Position numbers and translations under genes: made by a program. The notes below the pieces were generated by a model. The model did not search any database and was not told where the DNA came from. It saw only the letters and a list, made by a program, of their open reading frames with translations. Source: Acidiluteibacter ferrifornacis (GTDB lineage Bacteria > Bacteroidota > Bacteroidia > Flavobacteriales_E > Vicingaceae). From it: 64,000 nt of DNA. The stretch spans positions 62,001-126,000 of the forward strand of contig NZ_WWNE01000004.1 in the NCBI RefSeq assembly GCF_009909615.1, read 5' to 3'. Positions 9,547 through 19,255 of this stretch are shown piece by piece (the stretch's first letter is position 1; each line of letters starts with the position of its first letter).

Positions 9547-9550
9547 AAGT

Positions 9551-10414
9551 ATGAAAGGAATAATTTTAGCCGGTGGGTCTGGTACACGTTTACATCCATT
9601 AACTTTAGCTGTGAGTAAGCAATTGATGCCAGTTTATGATAAACCAATGATTTATTATCCGCTCTCAACGCTAATGAGTGCGGGTATTAATGAAATACTA
9701 ATTATTACAACTCCACATGATAGCGGCAGTTTTAAAAAGTTATTGGGTGACGGGAGTCAATTTGGATGTAGATTCGAATTTGCTATACAAGAAGTTCCCA
9801 ATGGATTAGCTCAGGCCTTTATAATTGGAGAATCTTTCATTGGAAAGGATAGTGTTGCTTTAGTGTTGGGAGATAATATATTTTATGGAACTGGTTTAGA
9901 AGAAAATCTGCAACAACACCTTGATCCGAAGGGCGGAGTCGTTTTTGCTTACCATGTTTCTGACCCAGAAAGGTATGGAGTTGTTGAATTTGATAAAAAT
10001 AAAAACGCTCTTTCTATAGAAGAAAAGCCAGATGTGCCTAAGTCTAATTATGCTGTACCAGGTTTGTATTTCTACGATAATTCTGTGATTTCGATCGCAA
10101 AGGAGCTAAAGCCTAGTGCAAGAGGAGAGTATGAAATTACTGATGTAAATAAAGAATACTTGAAAAGGAAAGAGTTGAAGGTAGCAATTTTGGATAGGGG
10201 TACTGCTTGGTTAGATACCGGTACTTTTGATTCATTAATGCAAGCGGCCCAGTTTGTTGAAGTGATTGAGCAGCGACAAGGATTAAAAGTTGGTTGTTTG
10301 GAAGAAATTGCTTTTAGAATGGGTTATATCGACCAGAAACAGTTGCACAAACTAGCTGAACCACTTGTAAAAAGTGGTTATGGAAAATACTTAATGAATT
10401 TGACCAAAGATTAA
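9551..10414 (+). CDS. rfbA: Glucose-1-phosphate thymidylyltransferase
   Basis: 287 residues, the standard RmlA length. Makes dTDP-glucose from dTTP and glucose-1-phosphate. The N-terminal [11 protein letters not shown] signature loop, [18 protein letters not shown], the LGDNIFYG metal-site segment, and [11 protein letters not shown] are all intact. It is first of a three-gene run with two base spacing to the next gene. The usual partners (rfbB dehydratase, rfbC, rfbD) are absent; instead an epimerase follows, so the dTDP-sugar fate cannot be read from this locus. Confidence 0.94.
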   Translation: MKGIILAGGSGTRLHPLTLAVSKQLMPVYDKPMIYYPLSTLMSAGINEILIITTPHDSGSFKKLLGDGSQFGCRFEFAIQEVPNGLAQAFIIGESFIGKDSVALVLGDNIFYGTGLEENLQQHLDPKGGVVFAYHVSDPERYGVVEFDKNKNALSIEEKPDVPKSNYAVPGLYFYDNSVISIAKELKPSARGEYEITDVNKEYLKRKELKVAILDRGTAWLDTGTFDSLMQAAQFVEVIEQRQGLKVGCLEEIAFRMGYIDQKQLHKLAEPLVKSGYGKYLMNLTKD

Positions 10415-10416
10415 TA

Positions 10417-11352
10417 ATGACCCAAAAAAATATTTTAATTACTGGAGGAGCCGGATTTGTCGCTAGTGCAATGGCAGAAAAATTGGCACAAGACGTTTCC
10501 AATACTATTGTAATTGTTGATAACCTACTAACGGGAGATATAGCTCGAGTTCCAAAAAAAGATAATGTCAAGTTTATAAAGGCTGATGTCAATCGATTGG
10601 AAGATATATCAGGAGTATTCTATGCTTTTTCTTTCGATTATGTATTTCATTATGCTGCGGTGGTAGGGGTTAAGAGAACGATTGATAATCCTGTGATGGT
10701 TTTAGATGATATAACAGGTGTTAAGAATGTATTAAGTTTATCCAAAAATACTGGAGTGAAGAGAGTTTTCTTTTCTTCTTCTTCTGAAGTTTATGGCGAG
10801 CCTGTAGAAATGCCACAGAACGAGCATACTACCCCGCTGAACTCTAGGTTGCCGTATGCAATCGTAAAGAATGTTGGTGAGGCTTTCTTGAAATCATATA
10901 AAAAAGAATTTGATTTAGATTATACCATATTTAGGTTCTTCAATACCTATGGGCCGAAGCAAAGTAAAGATTTTGTAATCAGCAAATTTGTTGCAAAAGC
11001 ATTGAAGGGTGAAGATATTACCATTTTTGGTGATGGGATGCAGACTAGAACTTTTTGTTATGTTGAAGATAATATTCAGGCTTGCTACAATGCATTCAAG
11101 AATGATGAAGTAATGAATGATGTGATAAATATTGGGAATGACAACGAAATGACTGTTTTGGATTTGGCTAAAACAATTATAAAGTTATCAGGCTCTTCCT
11201 CTAAAATAGTGCATTTACCTCCATTAGAGGAGGGGGATATGAGTAGAAGAAACCCTGACATATCTAAAATGAGGAAGTTGCTTGGTCGGGAATTGACGGA
11301 TATCGAAACCGGCTTAACTAATGTTATTAATAATCCTTCATTTATACTTTAA
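10417..11352 (+). CDS. NAD-dependent nucleotide-sugar epimerase/dehydratase (extended SDR)
   Basis: 311 residues with the Rossmann loop TGGAGFVASAMA (glycine pattern GGxGFxxS), the catalytic Ser in FSSSSEVYGEP, and the YAIVK active-site Tyr-Lys pair. A C-terminal FGDGMQTRTFCYVED is a substrate-domain motif shared by UDP-glucose 4-epimerases and UDP-glucuronate decarboxylases. Substrate specificity is not readable, so I avoid a narrower name. It begins two bases after rfbA and its stop abuts the prenyl synthase ATG with no gap, which indicates one operon. Function is probably in surface polysaccharide or glycan precursor synthesis. Confidence 0.85.
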   Translation: MTQKNILITGGAGFVASAMAEKLAQDVSNTIVIVDNLLTGDIARVPKKDNVKFIKADVNRLEDISGVFYAFSFDYVFHYAAVVGVKRTIDNPVMVLDDITGVKNVLSLSKNTGVKRVFFSSSSEVYGEPVEMPQNEHTTPLNSRLPYAIVKNVGEAFLKSYKKEFDLDYTIFRFFNTYGPKQSKDFVISKFVAKALKGEDITIFGDGMQTRTFCYVEDNIQACYNAFKNDEVMNDVINIGNDNEMTVLDLAKTIIKLSGSSSKIVHLPPLEEGDMSRRNPDISKMRKLLGRELTDIETGLTNVINNPSFIL

Positions 11353-12327
11353 ATGCTTTCTTTCAAACAGGCTTTTTTAGAGGTTGAAAAATTTATAGCG
11401 GAAGCTGATTTTAGTGGAAATCCCACTGAGTTGTATGATCCAATTTCGTATAGCATGAACTTAGGAGGTAAAAGGGTTCGACCTGCTACTTTGTTAATGG
11501 TTGCCGATATCTTTGAAGCGAATAAACTAGATGCGCTTCATGCAGCAATGGGAGTAGAAGTGTTTCATAATTTTACCTTGGTTCACGATGATATCATGGA
11601 CGAAGCCCCTTTGAGAAGAGGACAAGATACCGTTTACAAAAAATGGAATAGAGATATTGCTATTCTATCTGGAGATGTAATGTTTGTTAAAGCGGTAGAT
11701 TATTTTCTAAAATTACAACCGGCTGAAAAGATGGGGAGGGTTCTTCGTGTTTTTAATAAAACAGCTGCTGAGGTTTGTGATGGACAACAAATGGACATGA
11801 ACTTTGAAACTACAGAAGAGGTTTCAATTCCGCAATATCTGAGAATGATAGAGCTGAAAACCGCAGTTTTGTTGGCTGCTAGTTTAAAAATAGGAGCAAT
11901 AATTGGTAAAGCCTCTGAGGAAGATGCTGATAACATTTATGAATTTGGAAAGAATGTCGGGATTGCGTTCCAACTACAAGATGATTACTTAGATGCTTAT
12001 GCTGACCCTCGGAGTTTTGGTAAGCGAGTTGGAGGGGATATCATCGCAAATAAAAAAACATATTTGTTACTAGAAGCAATGAACTTAGCCAATGAAGAGC
12101 AGAAATTGGAGTTAAAATCTTGCTTGGATGGAGAGTTAAGTGACGACGATAAAGTAAATAGAGTAAAAGCAGTCTACGACCAGTTGAAAATACCTCAATT
12201 GAGTCAGTTAAAGATGAAAACGTATTTCGATAGAGGGATGGAGGCATTAACAAAAGTGAATGTTGCTCAAGAAAAGAAACAGCCTCTAATGGACATCGCA
12301 GAAGAATTGATGTATAGAAATATTTAG
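11353..12327 (+). CDS. Polyprenyl (short-chain isoprenyl) diphosphate synthase
   Basis: 324 residues. Both Asp-rich motifs are intact: VHDDIMD (first, at about residue 80) and QLQDDYLDAY (second, about residue 210), with GGKRVRP and GGDIIANKKTYL as further family signatures. It adds isopentenyl units to an allylic primer. The residue at -5 from the first Asp-rich motif is Phe, and the motif has no two-residue insertion; in the archaeal and type I enzymes this pairing goes with C20 (geranylgeranyl) product, so a short chain is likely. The start abuts the preceding stop exactly. The 3' end overlaps the convergent SDR by four bases. Confidence 0.88.
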   Translation: MLSFKQAFLEVEKFIAEADFSGNPTELYDPISYSMNLGGKRVRPATLLMVADIFEANKLDALHAAMGVEVFHNFTLVHDDIMDEAPLRRGQDTVYKKWNRDIAILSGDVMFVKAVDYFLKLQPAEKMGRVLRVFNKTAAEVCDGQQMDMNFETTEEVSIPQYLRMIELKTAVLLAASLKIGAIIGKASEEDADNIYEFGKNVGIAFQLQDDYLDAYADPRSFGKRVGGDIIANKKTYLLLEAMNLANEEQKLELKSCLDGELSDDDKVNRVKAVYDQLKIPQLSQLKMKTYFDRGMEALTKVNVAQEKKQPLMDIAEELMYRNI

Positions 12328-13232
12328 CCGTTATAAAGTTCTTGCAAAGCAGAATTGAGTTTGGAGAAATCGTACTTGAATCCAGCTTTCTTAATTTTTT
12401 CGTTTGAAACTCTACTTCCATTTAGTACCATGAGCGATCTTTGGCCGAGAATAACTTTCATAACAAATGCTGGAACGTTTGGCAATATAAGTGGCTTTTT
12501 CAGAACCTGTGCAACCGCTTCTGTAAATTCTTTATTGGTAACATGCTCATCAGCACAACCATTATAACTGCCTTTTAGTTTATGCTCCATTTGAAAAATG
12601 AATTGATTGCAAATATCCCTAATGTGAACCCATGGCATGTACTGTTTGCCATTACCAAGAGGAGCTCCTGCATACAATTTTATAGGGAAAGCTAATTCTT
12701 TAAGCGCTCCTCCTTCCGTGGATAATACTAATCCAATTCGAACTGCTGATGCGGGAATGTTTATTTCATTAAACTGAAAAAGAGCTTTTTCCCATTTTTG
12801 ACAAGTGTTTCCTAAAAAATCTTCACTTGGCGGATCTGTTTCATTGTAGATGTGGTCAGAAGTGTTAAATCCATAGTATCCAACGGCTGAGGCAGATACT
12901 GCAGATTTAAAGGGAAGGTTGTGTTCTTTCGTTATATTAAATAGAAAGTTTAAGGACTCTACTCTGCTTCGCACAATTTCTTCTTTTCTTTCTTCTGTCC
13001 ATTTTTTGTCTGCAATTCCTGCTCCTACTAAATTAATCAGATAATCATATTTTTTTACCTGTTCAATATCAATCGTTTTTTTCTTCAAGTCCCATACAAT
13101 AGTTTCTACATTTGGATTGCTTGAGGCGCTTCTGCTAATGTGACCTACTTTGTAACCCTTTTCGATTAAAAGCGTTGTGAGAACTTTTCCAACTAAACCA
13201 CTCCCTCCACTGATTAATACTGATTCTGCCAT
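12324..13232 (-). CDS. TIGR01777 family SDR (YfcH/SulA-like epimerase)
   Basis: 302 residues. Rossmann motif SGGSGLVGKVLT at the start, then SRSASSN, an early part typical of YfcH, and the TIGR01777 signatures WVHIRDICNQF and the C-terminal GQRSLMVLNGSRVSNEKIKKAGFKYDF. The function of this family is not known; annotation by name only. Its 3' end overlaps that of the convergent prenyl synthase by four bases. The gene is monocistronic; the ATG at 13232 gives a complete Rossmann strand. Confidence 0.87.
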   Translation of the reverse strand: MAESVLISGGSGLVGKVLTTLLIEKGYKVGHISRSASSNPNVETIVWDLKKKTIDIEQVKKYDYLINLVGAGIADKKWTEERKEEIVRSRVESLNFLFNITKEHNLPFKSAVSASAVGYYGFNTSDHIYNETDPPSEDFLGNTCQKWEKALFQFNEINIPASAVRIGLVLSTEGGALKELAFPIKLYAGAPLGNGKQYMPWVHIRDICNQFIFQMEHKLKGSYNGCADEHVTNKEFTEAVAQVLKKPLILPNVPAFVMKVILGQRSLMVLNGSRVSNEKIKKAGFKYDFSKLNSALQELYNG

Positions 13233-13303
13233 AATTTTGATGTTTTATTTTAAAACACGCATCTTTGTTTGATGTTCAAATTTAATGAATAGAACCTCCG
13301 AAA

Positions 13304-13675
13304 ATGATACCAACAATCCAACAAATTGAAAATTATAAAAATGAACAAGTATTCTTGAATGAAACTTTTCTTCAATTAAAGAAAGATACAGATCGAGCTG
13401 GAATAGATTTGGAGGTTGAGGGCAACCAAAACTGGAGTTTTCAAGGTTTGTGTGAATTACTGTTGCCAATCGTTAATCGACAATTCGAATGCCAATCTGA
13501 AAAAATTTTTGCTCTTTTTTATTTAATTGATATTCCAGAAAAGGCTATTAAGGCGGCTTTAGATGATCAAACCGAAGGAGGGGTGTCGCATGCTGTAACA
13601 AAACTCATCATCGAACGAGAACTGTTAAAAGTGCTCACAAGAGCATATTTTAGCAATAAGCTGAAGAAGCCGTAA
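13304..13675 (+). CDS. Small conserved-type cytosolic protein, unknown
   Basis: 123 residues, no signal peptide or TM segment. The sequence is mostly helical with an aromatic-poor, charged composition. I do not recognise a named domain. It lies between the TIGR01777 SDR and the 2-oxoglutarate dehydrogenase genes; the E1 gene has its own promoter, so linkage may be only positional. The intact frame with a normal ATG and typical codon use argues that it is real. Small Bacteroidota proteins of this kind are usually labelled hypothetical. Confidence 0.55.
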   Translation: MIPTIQQIENYKNEQVFLNETFLQLKKDTDRAGIDLEVEGNQNWSFQGLCELLLPIVNRQFECQSEKIFALFYLIDIPEKAIKAALDDQTEGGVSHAVTKLIIERELLKVLTRAYFSNKLKKP

Positions 13676-13699
13676 ATTTCATCTTTTAGAAAATGAATA

Positions 13700-13713
13700 T
13701 ACCAACGTTGGTA
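13700..13713. promoter_or_regulatory. Perfect 14-bp palindrome, candidate operator of odhA
   Basis: TACCAACGTTGGTA is its own reverse complement. Its centre (13706.5) falls on the -33 position predicted from the -7 box at 13727-13734 (19-bp spacing puts -33 at 13704-13707). A dimeric regulator binding here would cover the -33 contact of RNA polymerase. No regulator is identified in the window. Confidence 0.55.
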
Positions 13714-13734
13714 GGTAATATTTCTTTAATTTTG
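13704..13734 (+). promoter_or_regulatory. Promoter of odhA
   Basis: TAATTTTG at 13727-13734 matches the -7 consensus TAnnTTTG. The -33 position (13704-13707) does not read TTTG but lies inside the palindrome. The predicted start is about 13740, giving a leader of about 20 bases before the ATG at 13761. Confidence 0.55.
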
Positions 13735-13760
13735 AAGTGTTCAACCATGTAAAGACTATA

Positions 13761-16493
13761 ATGGATAAATTTTCCTATCTGAGCAATGCAGACGTAACTG
13801 CAATCGACACTGTTTATCAACAATATCTTAAAGATCCAAAGTCTGTAGACGAAGGATGGAGCAAATTTTTTGACGGGTTTGAATTCGCAAGAAAAAACTA
13901 CGAGCAAGAAGTTAGTGCACCTTCAGGTTCTTTAAATTTTGATAAAGAGTTTAAAGTTATCAACCTAATTAATGCATATCGATCTAGAGGCCATTTGTTT
14001 ACAAAAACAAATCCAGTTAGAGAACGAAGAAAGTATACTCCTACTTTGGATGTTGAAAATTTCGGGTTAACCCAAGAAGATCTTTCTAAAGTGTTTCAAG
14101 CAGGAACTGAAATCGGTCTAAAAGATGCAACATTACAGCAAGTAATAGACTTTTTGAAAGAGACCTATTGTCACTCCATTGGAGTAGAATATATGTACAT
14201 CCGAAAGCCAGATAAGGTAGATTGGTTGAAGAATAAAATGGAAGGTTCTAAAAATAAAGGAACTTTTACTAATGAAGAGAAGAAGCATATATTGCATAAA
14301 CTAAATCAAGCCGTAGTATTCGAACAATTCCTGCATAAGAAATTTGTTGGTCAAAAACGATTTTCTTTAGAAGGTGGTGAGTCATTGATTCCTGCCTTAG
14401 ATGCAGCTATTGAACTTGGAGCAAAAGAGGGTGTTGAAGAGTTTGTCGTTGGAATGGCACATAGAGGGCGATTGAACGTTTTAGCTAATATATTCAATAA
14501 GACTTACAAAGATATCTTTAGTGAGTTTGAGGGAAAGGAATACGAAGACAATCTATTTGATGGGGATGTAAAGTATCACTTAGGTTACTCTTGTGATATT
14601 AAAACTGATTCTGGAAAAGATGTGAAGCTAACACTTTCTCCTAACCCATCTCACCTGGAGGCTGTAGGTCCTGTTGTAGCAGGGATTGCCCGTTCAAAAG
14701 TTGACCAGTATTTGCATGACGACCAAAAAATTGTTCCAATTATCATCCACGGTGATGCCTCAATTGCAGGGCAAGGGGTTGTGTATGAGTTGATTCAAAT
14801 GGCATCTCTTGATGCTTATAAAACAGGGGGAGCTATCCATATCGTAATTAATAACCAAATTGGTTTTACTACCAACTATTTAGATGCAAGGTCTAGTACG
14901 TATTGTACAGATGTAGGTAAAGTAACTTTGTCCCCTATTTTTCATGTAAATGGAGATGACCCTGAAGCTGTGGTTTATACCATTAAATTAGCATTAGAGT
15001 TTAGACAGAAATATAAAAAGGACGTTTTTGTTGACTTGTTGTGCTATAGAAAATATGGTCATAATGAAGGAGATGAGCCAAGGTTTACGCAACCTTTATT
15101 ATACAAGGCCATCGCTAAACATAAGAACCCAAGAGAGATTTATTTGGATAATCTAATTTCGTTAGAGGTTTTGAATAAAGAAGCTGCCAAGCAAATGGAG
15201 AAGAAGTTCAATGACATGCTTCAAGATCGTTTGACAGAGGCCAAACAAATCGAAAAAGCTGTTATCACTCCATTTTTAGCTGAAACTTGGAAAGGTCTTA
15301 GAGAATCTACAGATGCGGATATGCAACTTTCTGTTGATACATCATATGATAAGAAGAAATTGATAGAAGTAGGTAAAAGTATCAGTACACTTCCATCGGA
15401 TATGAATTTTTTCAAAAAGTCGGAGAAATTGTTCAGTGAACGATTGAAAATGATTGAGTCAGAAGTCATAGATTGGGGAATGGCAGAATTACTTGCCTAC
15501 TCAACTTTACTAACAGAGGGTTTCCCAGTAAGAATGACTGGTCAAGATGTGGAAAGAGGAACTTTTTCACACAGACACGCTGTATTAAAGGTAGAAGACT
15601 CAGAAGAAGAGTATATTCCACTAAATCATATTCCCGATACTAAAGAGAAATTTGAAATCTATAATTCATTATTATCAGAGTATGCTGTTTTAGGGTTTGA
15701 GTATGGCTACGCCATGGCTACTCCATATGGGCTAACCATTTGGGAAGCTCAGTTTGGTGATTTTAATAATGGTGCTCAAATTATTATAGATCAGTTTTTA
15801 AGCAGTGCAGAAGATAAATGGAAAAGTCAGAATGGGTTAGTTATGTTGTTGCCTCATGGTTATGAAGGTCAAGGTGCAGAACATTCAAGTGCTCGCTTAG
15901 AAAGATTCTTGACTTTATGTGGAGATTATAATATGCAAGTTGCAAATTGTACTACTCCAGCAAACTACTTTCATATATTAAGAAGGCAACTAAAGCGTGA
16001 ATTTAGAAAGCCCCTAGTAATGATGACTCCGAAAAGTTTGTTGCGTCATGCGAAATGTGTTTCTACGCTGGATGAGCTAGCCACTGGAAAATTCCAAGAG
16101 GTGATTGACGATGTTGAGGTAAAGGCACAAGAAGTGAATACTATCGCATTCTGTTCGGGTAAAATCTATTATGAATTAATTGAAAAAAGAGAAGAGTTAG
16201 GAGCTAACGATGTTGCAGTTGTTAGAATGGAGCAATTCTATCCATTTCCTCAAAAACAGGTTGATGCAATTTTAGAAAAGTATAAACAAGCTAAGAATAC
16301 ACTGTGGGTTCAAGAGGAGCCTGAGAATATGGGAGCATGGTCTTTTATCTTAAGAAATTTTAAATCAAAGGTGATTAAATTAATTTCGAGAAGAGAAAGT
16401 GCAAGTCCTGCAGCTGGCTCGTCTAAAGTTTTTGCGAAAAGACAAGCTGCTGTTATTAATGGAGTATTTGAATACAGCGAAGTAAAAAAATAA
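13761..16493 (+). CDS. odhA: 2-oxoglutarate dehydrogenase E1 component
   Basis: About 910 residues; decarboxylates 2-oxoglutarate with thiamine diphosphate and passes the succinyl unit to E2, in the TCA cycle. The N-terminal part with the E2-binding-type helix DKFSYLS... is present, followed by residues typical of OdhA/SucA (HRGRLNVLANI, GDASIAGQGVVYE, NNQIGFTTN, CYRKYGHNEGDEPRFTQP) and the C-terminal HGYEGQGAEHSSARLERFL. The ATG at 13761 is used; an upstream TTG at 13737 would lie inside the promoter. E2 (odhB) follows after 26 bases. E3 (lipoamide dehydrogenase) is not here. Confidence 0.96.
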   Translation: MDKFSYLSNADVTAIDTVYQQYLKDPKSVDEGWSKFFDGFEFARKNYEQEVSAPSGSLNFDKEFKVINLINAYRSRGHLFTKTNPVRERRKYTPTLDVENFGLTQEDLSKVFQAGTEIGLKDATLQQVIDFLKETYCHSIGVEYMYIRKPDKVDWLKNKMEGSKNKGTFTNEEKKHILHKLNQAVVFEQFLHKKFVGQKRFSLEGGESLIPALDAAIELGAKEGVEEFVVGMAHRGRLNVLANIFNKTYKDIFSEFEGKEYEDNLFDGDVKYHLGYSCDIKTDSGKDVKLTLSPNPSHLEAVGPVVAGIARSKVDQYLHDDQKIVPIIIHGDASIAGQGVVYELIQMASLDAYKTGGAIHIVINNQIGFTTNYLDARSSTYCTDVGKVTLSPIFHVNGDDPEAVVYTIKLALEFRQKYKKDVFVDLLCYRKYGHNEGDEPRFTQPLLYKAIAKHKNPREIYLDNLISLEVLNKEAAKQMEKKFNDMLQDRLTEAKQIEKAVITPFLAETWKGLRESTDADMQLSVDTSYDKKKLIEVGKSISTLPSDMNFFKKSEKLFSERLKMIESEVIDWGMAELLAYSTLLTEGFPVRMTGQDVERGTFSHRHAVLKVEDSEEEYIPLNHIPDTKEKFEIYNSLLSEYAVLGFEYGYAMATPYGLTIWEAQFGDFNNGAQIIIDQFLSSAEDKWKSQNGLVMLLPHGYEGQGAEHSSARLERFLTLCGDYNMQVANCTTPANYFHILRRQLKREFRKPLVMMTPKSLLRHAKCVSTLDELATGKFQEVIDDVEVKAQEVNTIAFCSGKIYYELIEKREELGANDVAVVRMEQFYPFPQKQVDAILEKYKQAKNTLWVQEEPENMGAWSFILRNFKSKVIKLISRRESASPAAGSSKVFAKRQAAVINGVFEYSEVKK

Positions 16494-16519
16494 AAATTTT
16501 ATCATAGTCAATTTATATT

Positions 16520-17764
16520 ATGGCATACGAAGTAAAAGTTCCTTCACCAGGAGAGTCCATTTCAGAAGTAGAAATAGCAACATGGATGGTTGCAGAAGGA
16601 GATTATGTAGAAAAAGATGATGTAATTGCTGAGGTAGACTCGGATAAAGCAACATTAGAATTAACAGCTCCCGAAGCAGGAACCATTACTTTCAAGGCAG
16701 AGGAAGGTGATACTGTTGCTGTAGGGGATGTGGTTGCAGAAATTGATACAGATGCTAAAGCGCCTGCGAAATCTGCAGATACTGCACCTAAAGAGGAGAA
16801 AAAGGAAATTTCAAAGGCAGCAGAGCCTGCGCCACAGAAAGTAGAGAGCAGTAATACAAGTAGTCACGCTGTGGGTCATCCTTCTCCTGCTGCAAGAAAA
16901 TCAATGAGCGAGAATGGAATCGCACCAAATAAGGTGTCTGGTTCAGGAAAAGGCGGAAGAATTACGAAGCAAGATGTGTTGAGTGCAATGGCTGCAGGAA
17001 TTTCAGCTGACGCTGCACAAGGATGGGGAGGAACTCGAGATAAGCGTAACGAAAAAATGAGTACTCTTCGTCGCAAAATCGCTGAAAGATTGGTTTCTGT
17101 GAAGAATGAAACAGCAATGTTAACTACCTTTAATGAGGTAGATATGAAACCTATTATGGATTTAAGGGCTCGATATAAAGAACAATTTAAAGAGAAGTTA
17201 GGCGTGAATTTAGGATTTATGTCTTTTTTCACAAAGGCTGTAACAGAAGCTTTAAATCATTACCCTGCTGTTAATGCTATGATAGACGGACAAGAAGTGG
17301 TATTCCATGATTATGCTGATATAGGAATTGCTGTGAGTTCACCAAAAGGACTGATGGTTCCTGTTGTAAGAAATGCGGAGCAAATGAGCTTGGCAGAAAT
17401 TGAAGCAGAGATTAAGAGATTGGCCATAAAAGCTAGAGATGGTAAAATCTCAATAGATGAGATGACAGGTGGAACGTTTACTATCACCAATGGTGGGGTT
17501 TTTGGTTCAATGATGAGTACGCCTATTATTAATCCTCCGCAAAGTGCAATACTTGGGATGCACAATATAGTTGAACGACCTGTTGCAATTGATGGAAAGG
17601 TAGAGATTCGTCCAATGATGTATCTCGCATTATCATACGATCATAGAATTATTGATGGGAAGGAATCAGTTAGTTTCTTGGTAAAAGTGAAAGAAATGAT
17701 CGAAAATCCTGCTAGAATGATTTTTGGTGGTAAGAATCCAGAAGAAGTGTTGTTGGGATTGTAA
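16520..17764 (+). CDS. odhB: Dihydrolipoyl succinyltransferase, E2 of 2-oxoglutarate dehydrogenase
   Basis: 414 residues in the E2 arrangement: one lipoyl domain (lipoylated Lys43 in [11 protein letters not shown]), a Pro/Ala/Lys-rich linker, an E1/E3-binding peripheral subunit domain at about 120-160 ([26 protein letters not shown]), and the catalytic acyltransferase core with [11 protein letters not shown] near the end (catalytic His). A terminator follows the stop, so odhA-odhB form a two-gene unit. Normal length for a one-lipoyl-domain OdhB. Confidence 0.96.
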   Translation: MAYEVKVPSPGESISEVEIATWMVAEGDYVEKDDVIAEVDSDKATLELTAPEAGTITFKAEEGDTVAVGDVVAEIDTDAKAPAKSADTAPKEEKKEISKAAEPAPQKVESSNTSSHAVGHPSPAARKSMSENGIAPNKVSGSGKGGRITKQDVLSAMAAGISADAAQGWGGTRDKRNEKMSTLRRKIAERLVSVKNETAMLTTFNEVDMKPIMDLRARYKEQFKEKLGVNLGFMSFFTKAVTEALNHYPAVNAMIDGQEVVFHDYADIGIAVSSPKGLMVPVVRNAEQMSLAEIEAEIKRLAIKARDGKISIDEMTGGTFTITNGGVFGSMMSTPIINPPQSAILGMHNIVERPVAIDGKVEIRPMMYLALSYDHRIIDGKESVSFLVKVKEMIENPARMIFGGKNPEEVLLGL

Positions 17765-17790
17765 ATCAGAATACAAACTAGAAAGATTGT

Positions 17791-17826
17791 GGCTGAAAGT
17801 ATTATACTTTCAGCCTTTTTTATTTG
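17791..17826. terminator. Bidirectional terminator between odhB and nhaA
   Basis: GGCTGAAAGT (17791-17800) pairs with ACTTTCAGCC (17806-17815) around a five-base loop, followed by a T run. An A-rich stretch on the other side is weaker. It lies between convergent genes. Confidence 0.8.
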
Positions 17827-19154
17827 ATATTATGAGCAGAGAATCTTAGTACAAGGTATCCTCCAAACCCTGAAATCAACGAAGCAACTAGTATAGCCAT
17901 TTTGGCTTGCTCTTTCATTAATGCATCTGTAAAAGCTAATTCTGAGATAAAAATAGACATCGTGAAACCTATACCTGCCATTAACCCAATCCCAATCATT
18001 TGCGTCCATGTAGTATTGGGAGGAAGTATTGATACTTTGAGTTTGACTAGTAGGTAAGATAAAAACACAATACCGATTGTTTTTCCTAGGATCAGTCCAA
18101 GTGCTATACCTAAAGAAACATTACTGAATAGAGAACCGATTATTTCTTGATTGATAATTAAGCCAGCATTACTCAATGCAAAGAGCGGTAATATCAAATA
18201 AGCTACAATTGGATTCAAAGCATGTTCCATTTTTTGTAAAGGTGTCTCCGCCATTGCCCTGGTTTCTTTCATCTGCTCTAGAATGTCTTGTTGTTCTTCC
18301 GTTACAAAGGTGCTGTCGGTCCGCTTTGCGTGTTTAAACTTATCGATTAAAAATTGCAATTTTTTTAAAAAAAGACCTTCGTCAATTTTTACTCTTGCAG
18401 GAATAGCTGCTGCGATAAGAACACCTGCGAGCGTAGCATGCACCCCTGAAAGTAAAAAGGCAATCCATAAACCACAAGCCCCAATGATAACATAGAATCC
18501 ACTTTTACGAATACCGATGAGGTTGCCAATCACTAGGATGGCAAAGAATAAGCCTCCCCATTCTAAAAAATTTATGTATAGATTTTCGGTATAAAAAAAT
18601 GCAATTACTAATACGGCACCTAAATCGTCTACAATCGCTAATGCCGTTAGAAAAACTTTTAGTGCTATAGGAACACGTTTGCCCAATAAGCTTAGAACTC
18701 CTAAAGAAAATGCAATATCAGTCGCCATAGGAACTCCCCAACCTGATTCTCCTGCTGTGCCGTTATTAAAGAATAAATAGATGATGGCAGGAAAAACCAT
18801 ACCTCCAATTGCGGCAGCGATCGGTAATGCAGCTTTTTTAGGAGATGATAAATCCCCAGCCATAATCTCTCTTTTAATCTCTAATCCTACCGTAAAGAAA
18901 AAGATGGTCATTAATCCATCATTAATCCAATAATGCAATGATTTTTCAATTGAGAAACTACCTACACTAAAACCGATGACATTTTCCCACAGGTGATGAT
19001 ATCCTTCTGCATCAATGAAGTTAACCCAAATTAGGGCAATTATTACTGCTAGGAACAGTAAAATTCCAGATGATGCTTTGTTTTTCAGTAAATTGTCTAC
19101 TGGTTTTAATAAAATGTCAATTGGTGATCGGCGGTTTGGCTTGAGAAAGTTCAC
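17820..19154 (-). CDS. nhaA: Na+/H+ antiporter NhaA
   Basis: 444 residues, a multi-spanning antiporter that extrudes Na+ in exchange for H+. Signature segments are GLEIKREIMAGDLSS, MATDIAFSLGVL (Asp of the NhaA transport site region) and ALAIVDDLGAVLVIA, with the adjacent Asp pair equivalent to Asp163/Asp164 of E. coli NhaA. The protein is longer than the E. coli one because of a charged cytoplasmic insertion of about 60 residues between TM helices 8 and 9. Suits a salty habitat. It sits alone, with a terminator shared with odhB on its 3' side. Confidence 0.95.
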   Translation of the reverse strand: MNFLKPNRRSPIDILLKPVDNLLKNKASSGILLFLAVIIALIWVNFIDAEGYHHLWENVIGFSVGSFSIEKSLHYWINDGLMTIFFFTVGLEIKREIMAGDLSSPKKAALPIAAAIGGMVFPAIIYLFFNNGTAGESGWGVPMATDIAFSLGVLSLLGKRVPIALKVFLTALAIVDDLGAVLVIAFFYTENLYINFLEWGGLFFAILVIGNLIGIRKSGFYVIIGACGLWIAFLLSGVHATLAGVLIAAAIPARVKIDEGLFLKKLQFLIDKFKHAKRTDSTFVTEEQQDILEQMKETRAMAETPLQKMEHALNPIVAYLILPLFALSNAGLIINQEIIGSLFSNVSLGIALGLILGKTIGIVFLSYLLVKLKVSILPPNTTWTQMIGIGLMAGIGFTMSIFISELAFTDALMKEQAKMAILVASLISGFGGYLVLRFSAHNIK

Positions 19155-19255
19155 AGTTGTAATATTTTTTCAGAAATAATCGCAAAGATCATTCCTTTAA
19201 AACTTTACTCTTAGAAATCTCTGTTAAACAAGGTTAGTATTTCACTTTTTTTAAC

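Noticed and set aside
10314-10592. Minus-strand ORF over rfbA/epimerase junction
   Set aside because: Antisense shadow of two well-supported genes; no recognisable motif.
9551-11352. dTDP-rhamnose (rml) operon
   Set aside because: Only rfbA is present. The next gene is an epimerase of unassigned substrate, not rfbB, rfbC or rfbD.
13245-13469. Minus-strand ORF over the small protein at 13304
   Set aside because: Overlaps the coding frame and has no domain; the plus frame has a better start and typical composition.
16876-17232. Minus-strand 118-codon ORF inside odhB
   Set aside because: Antisense to the E2 linker and core; a composition shadow of a conserved gene.
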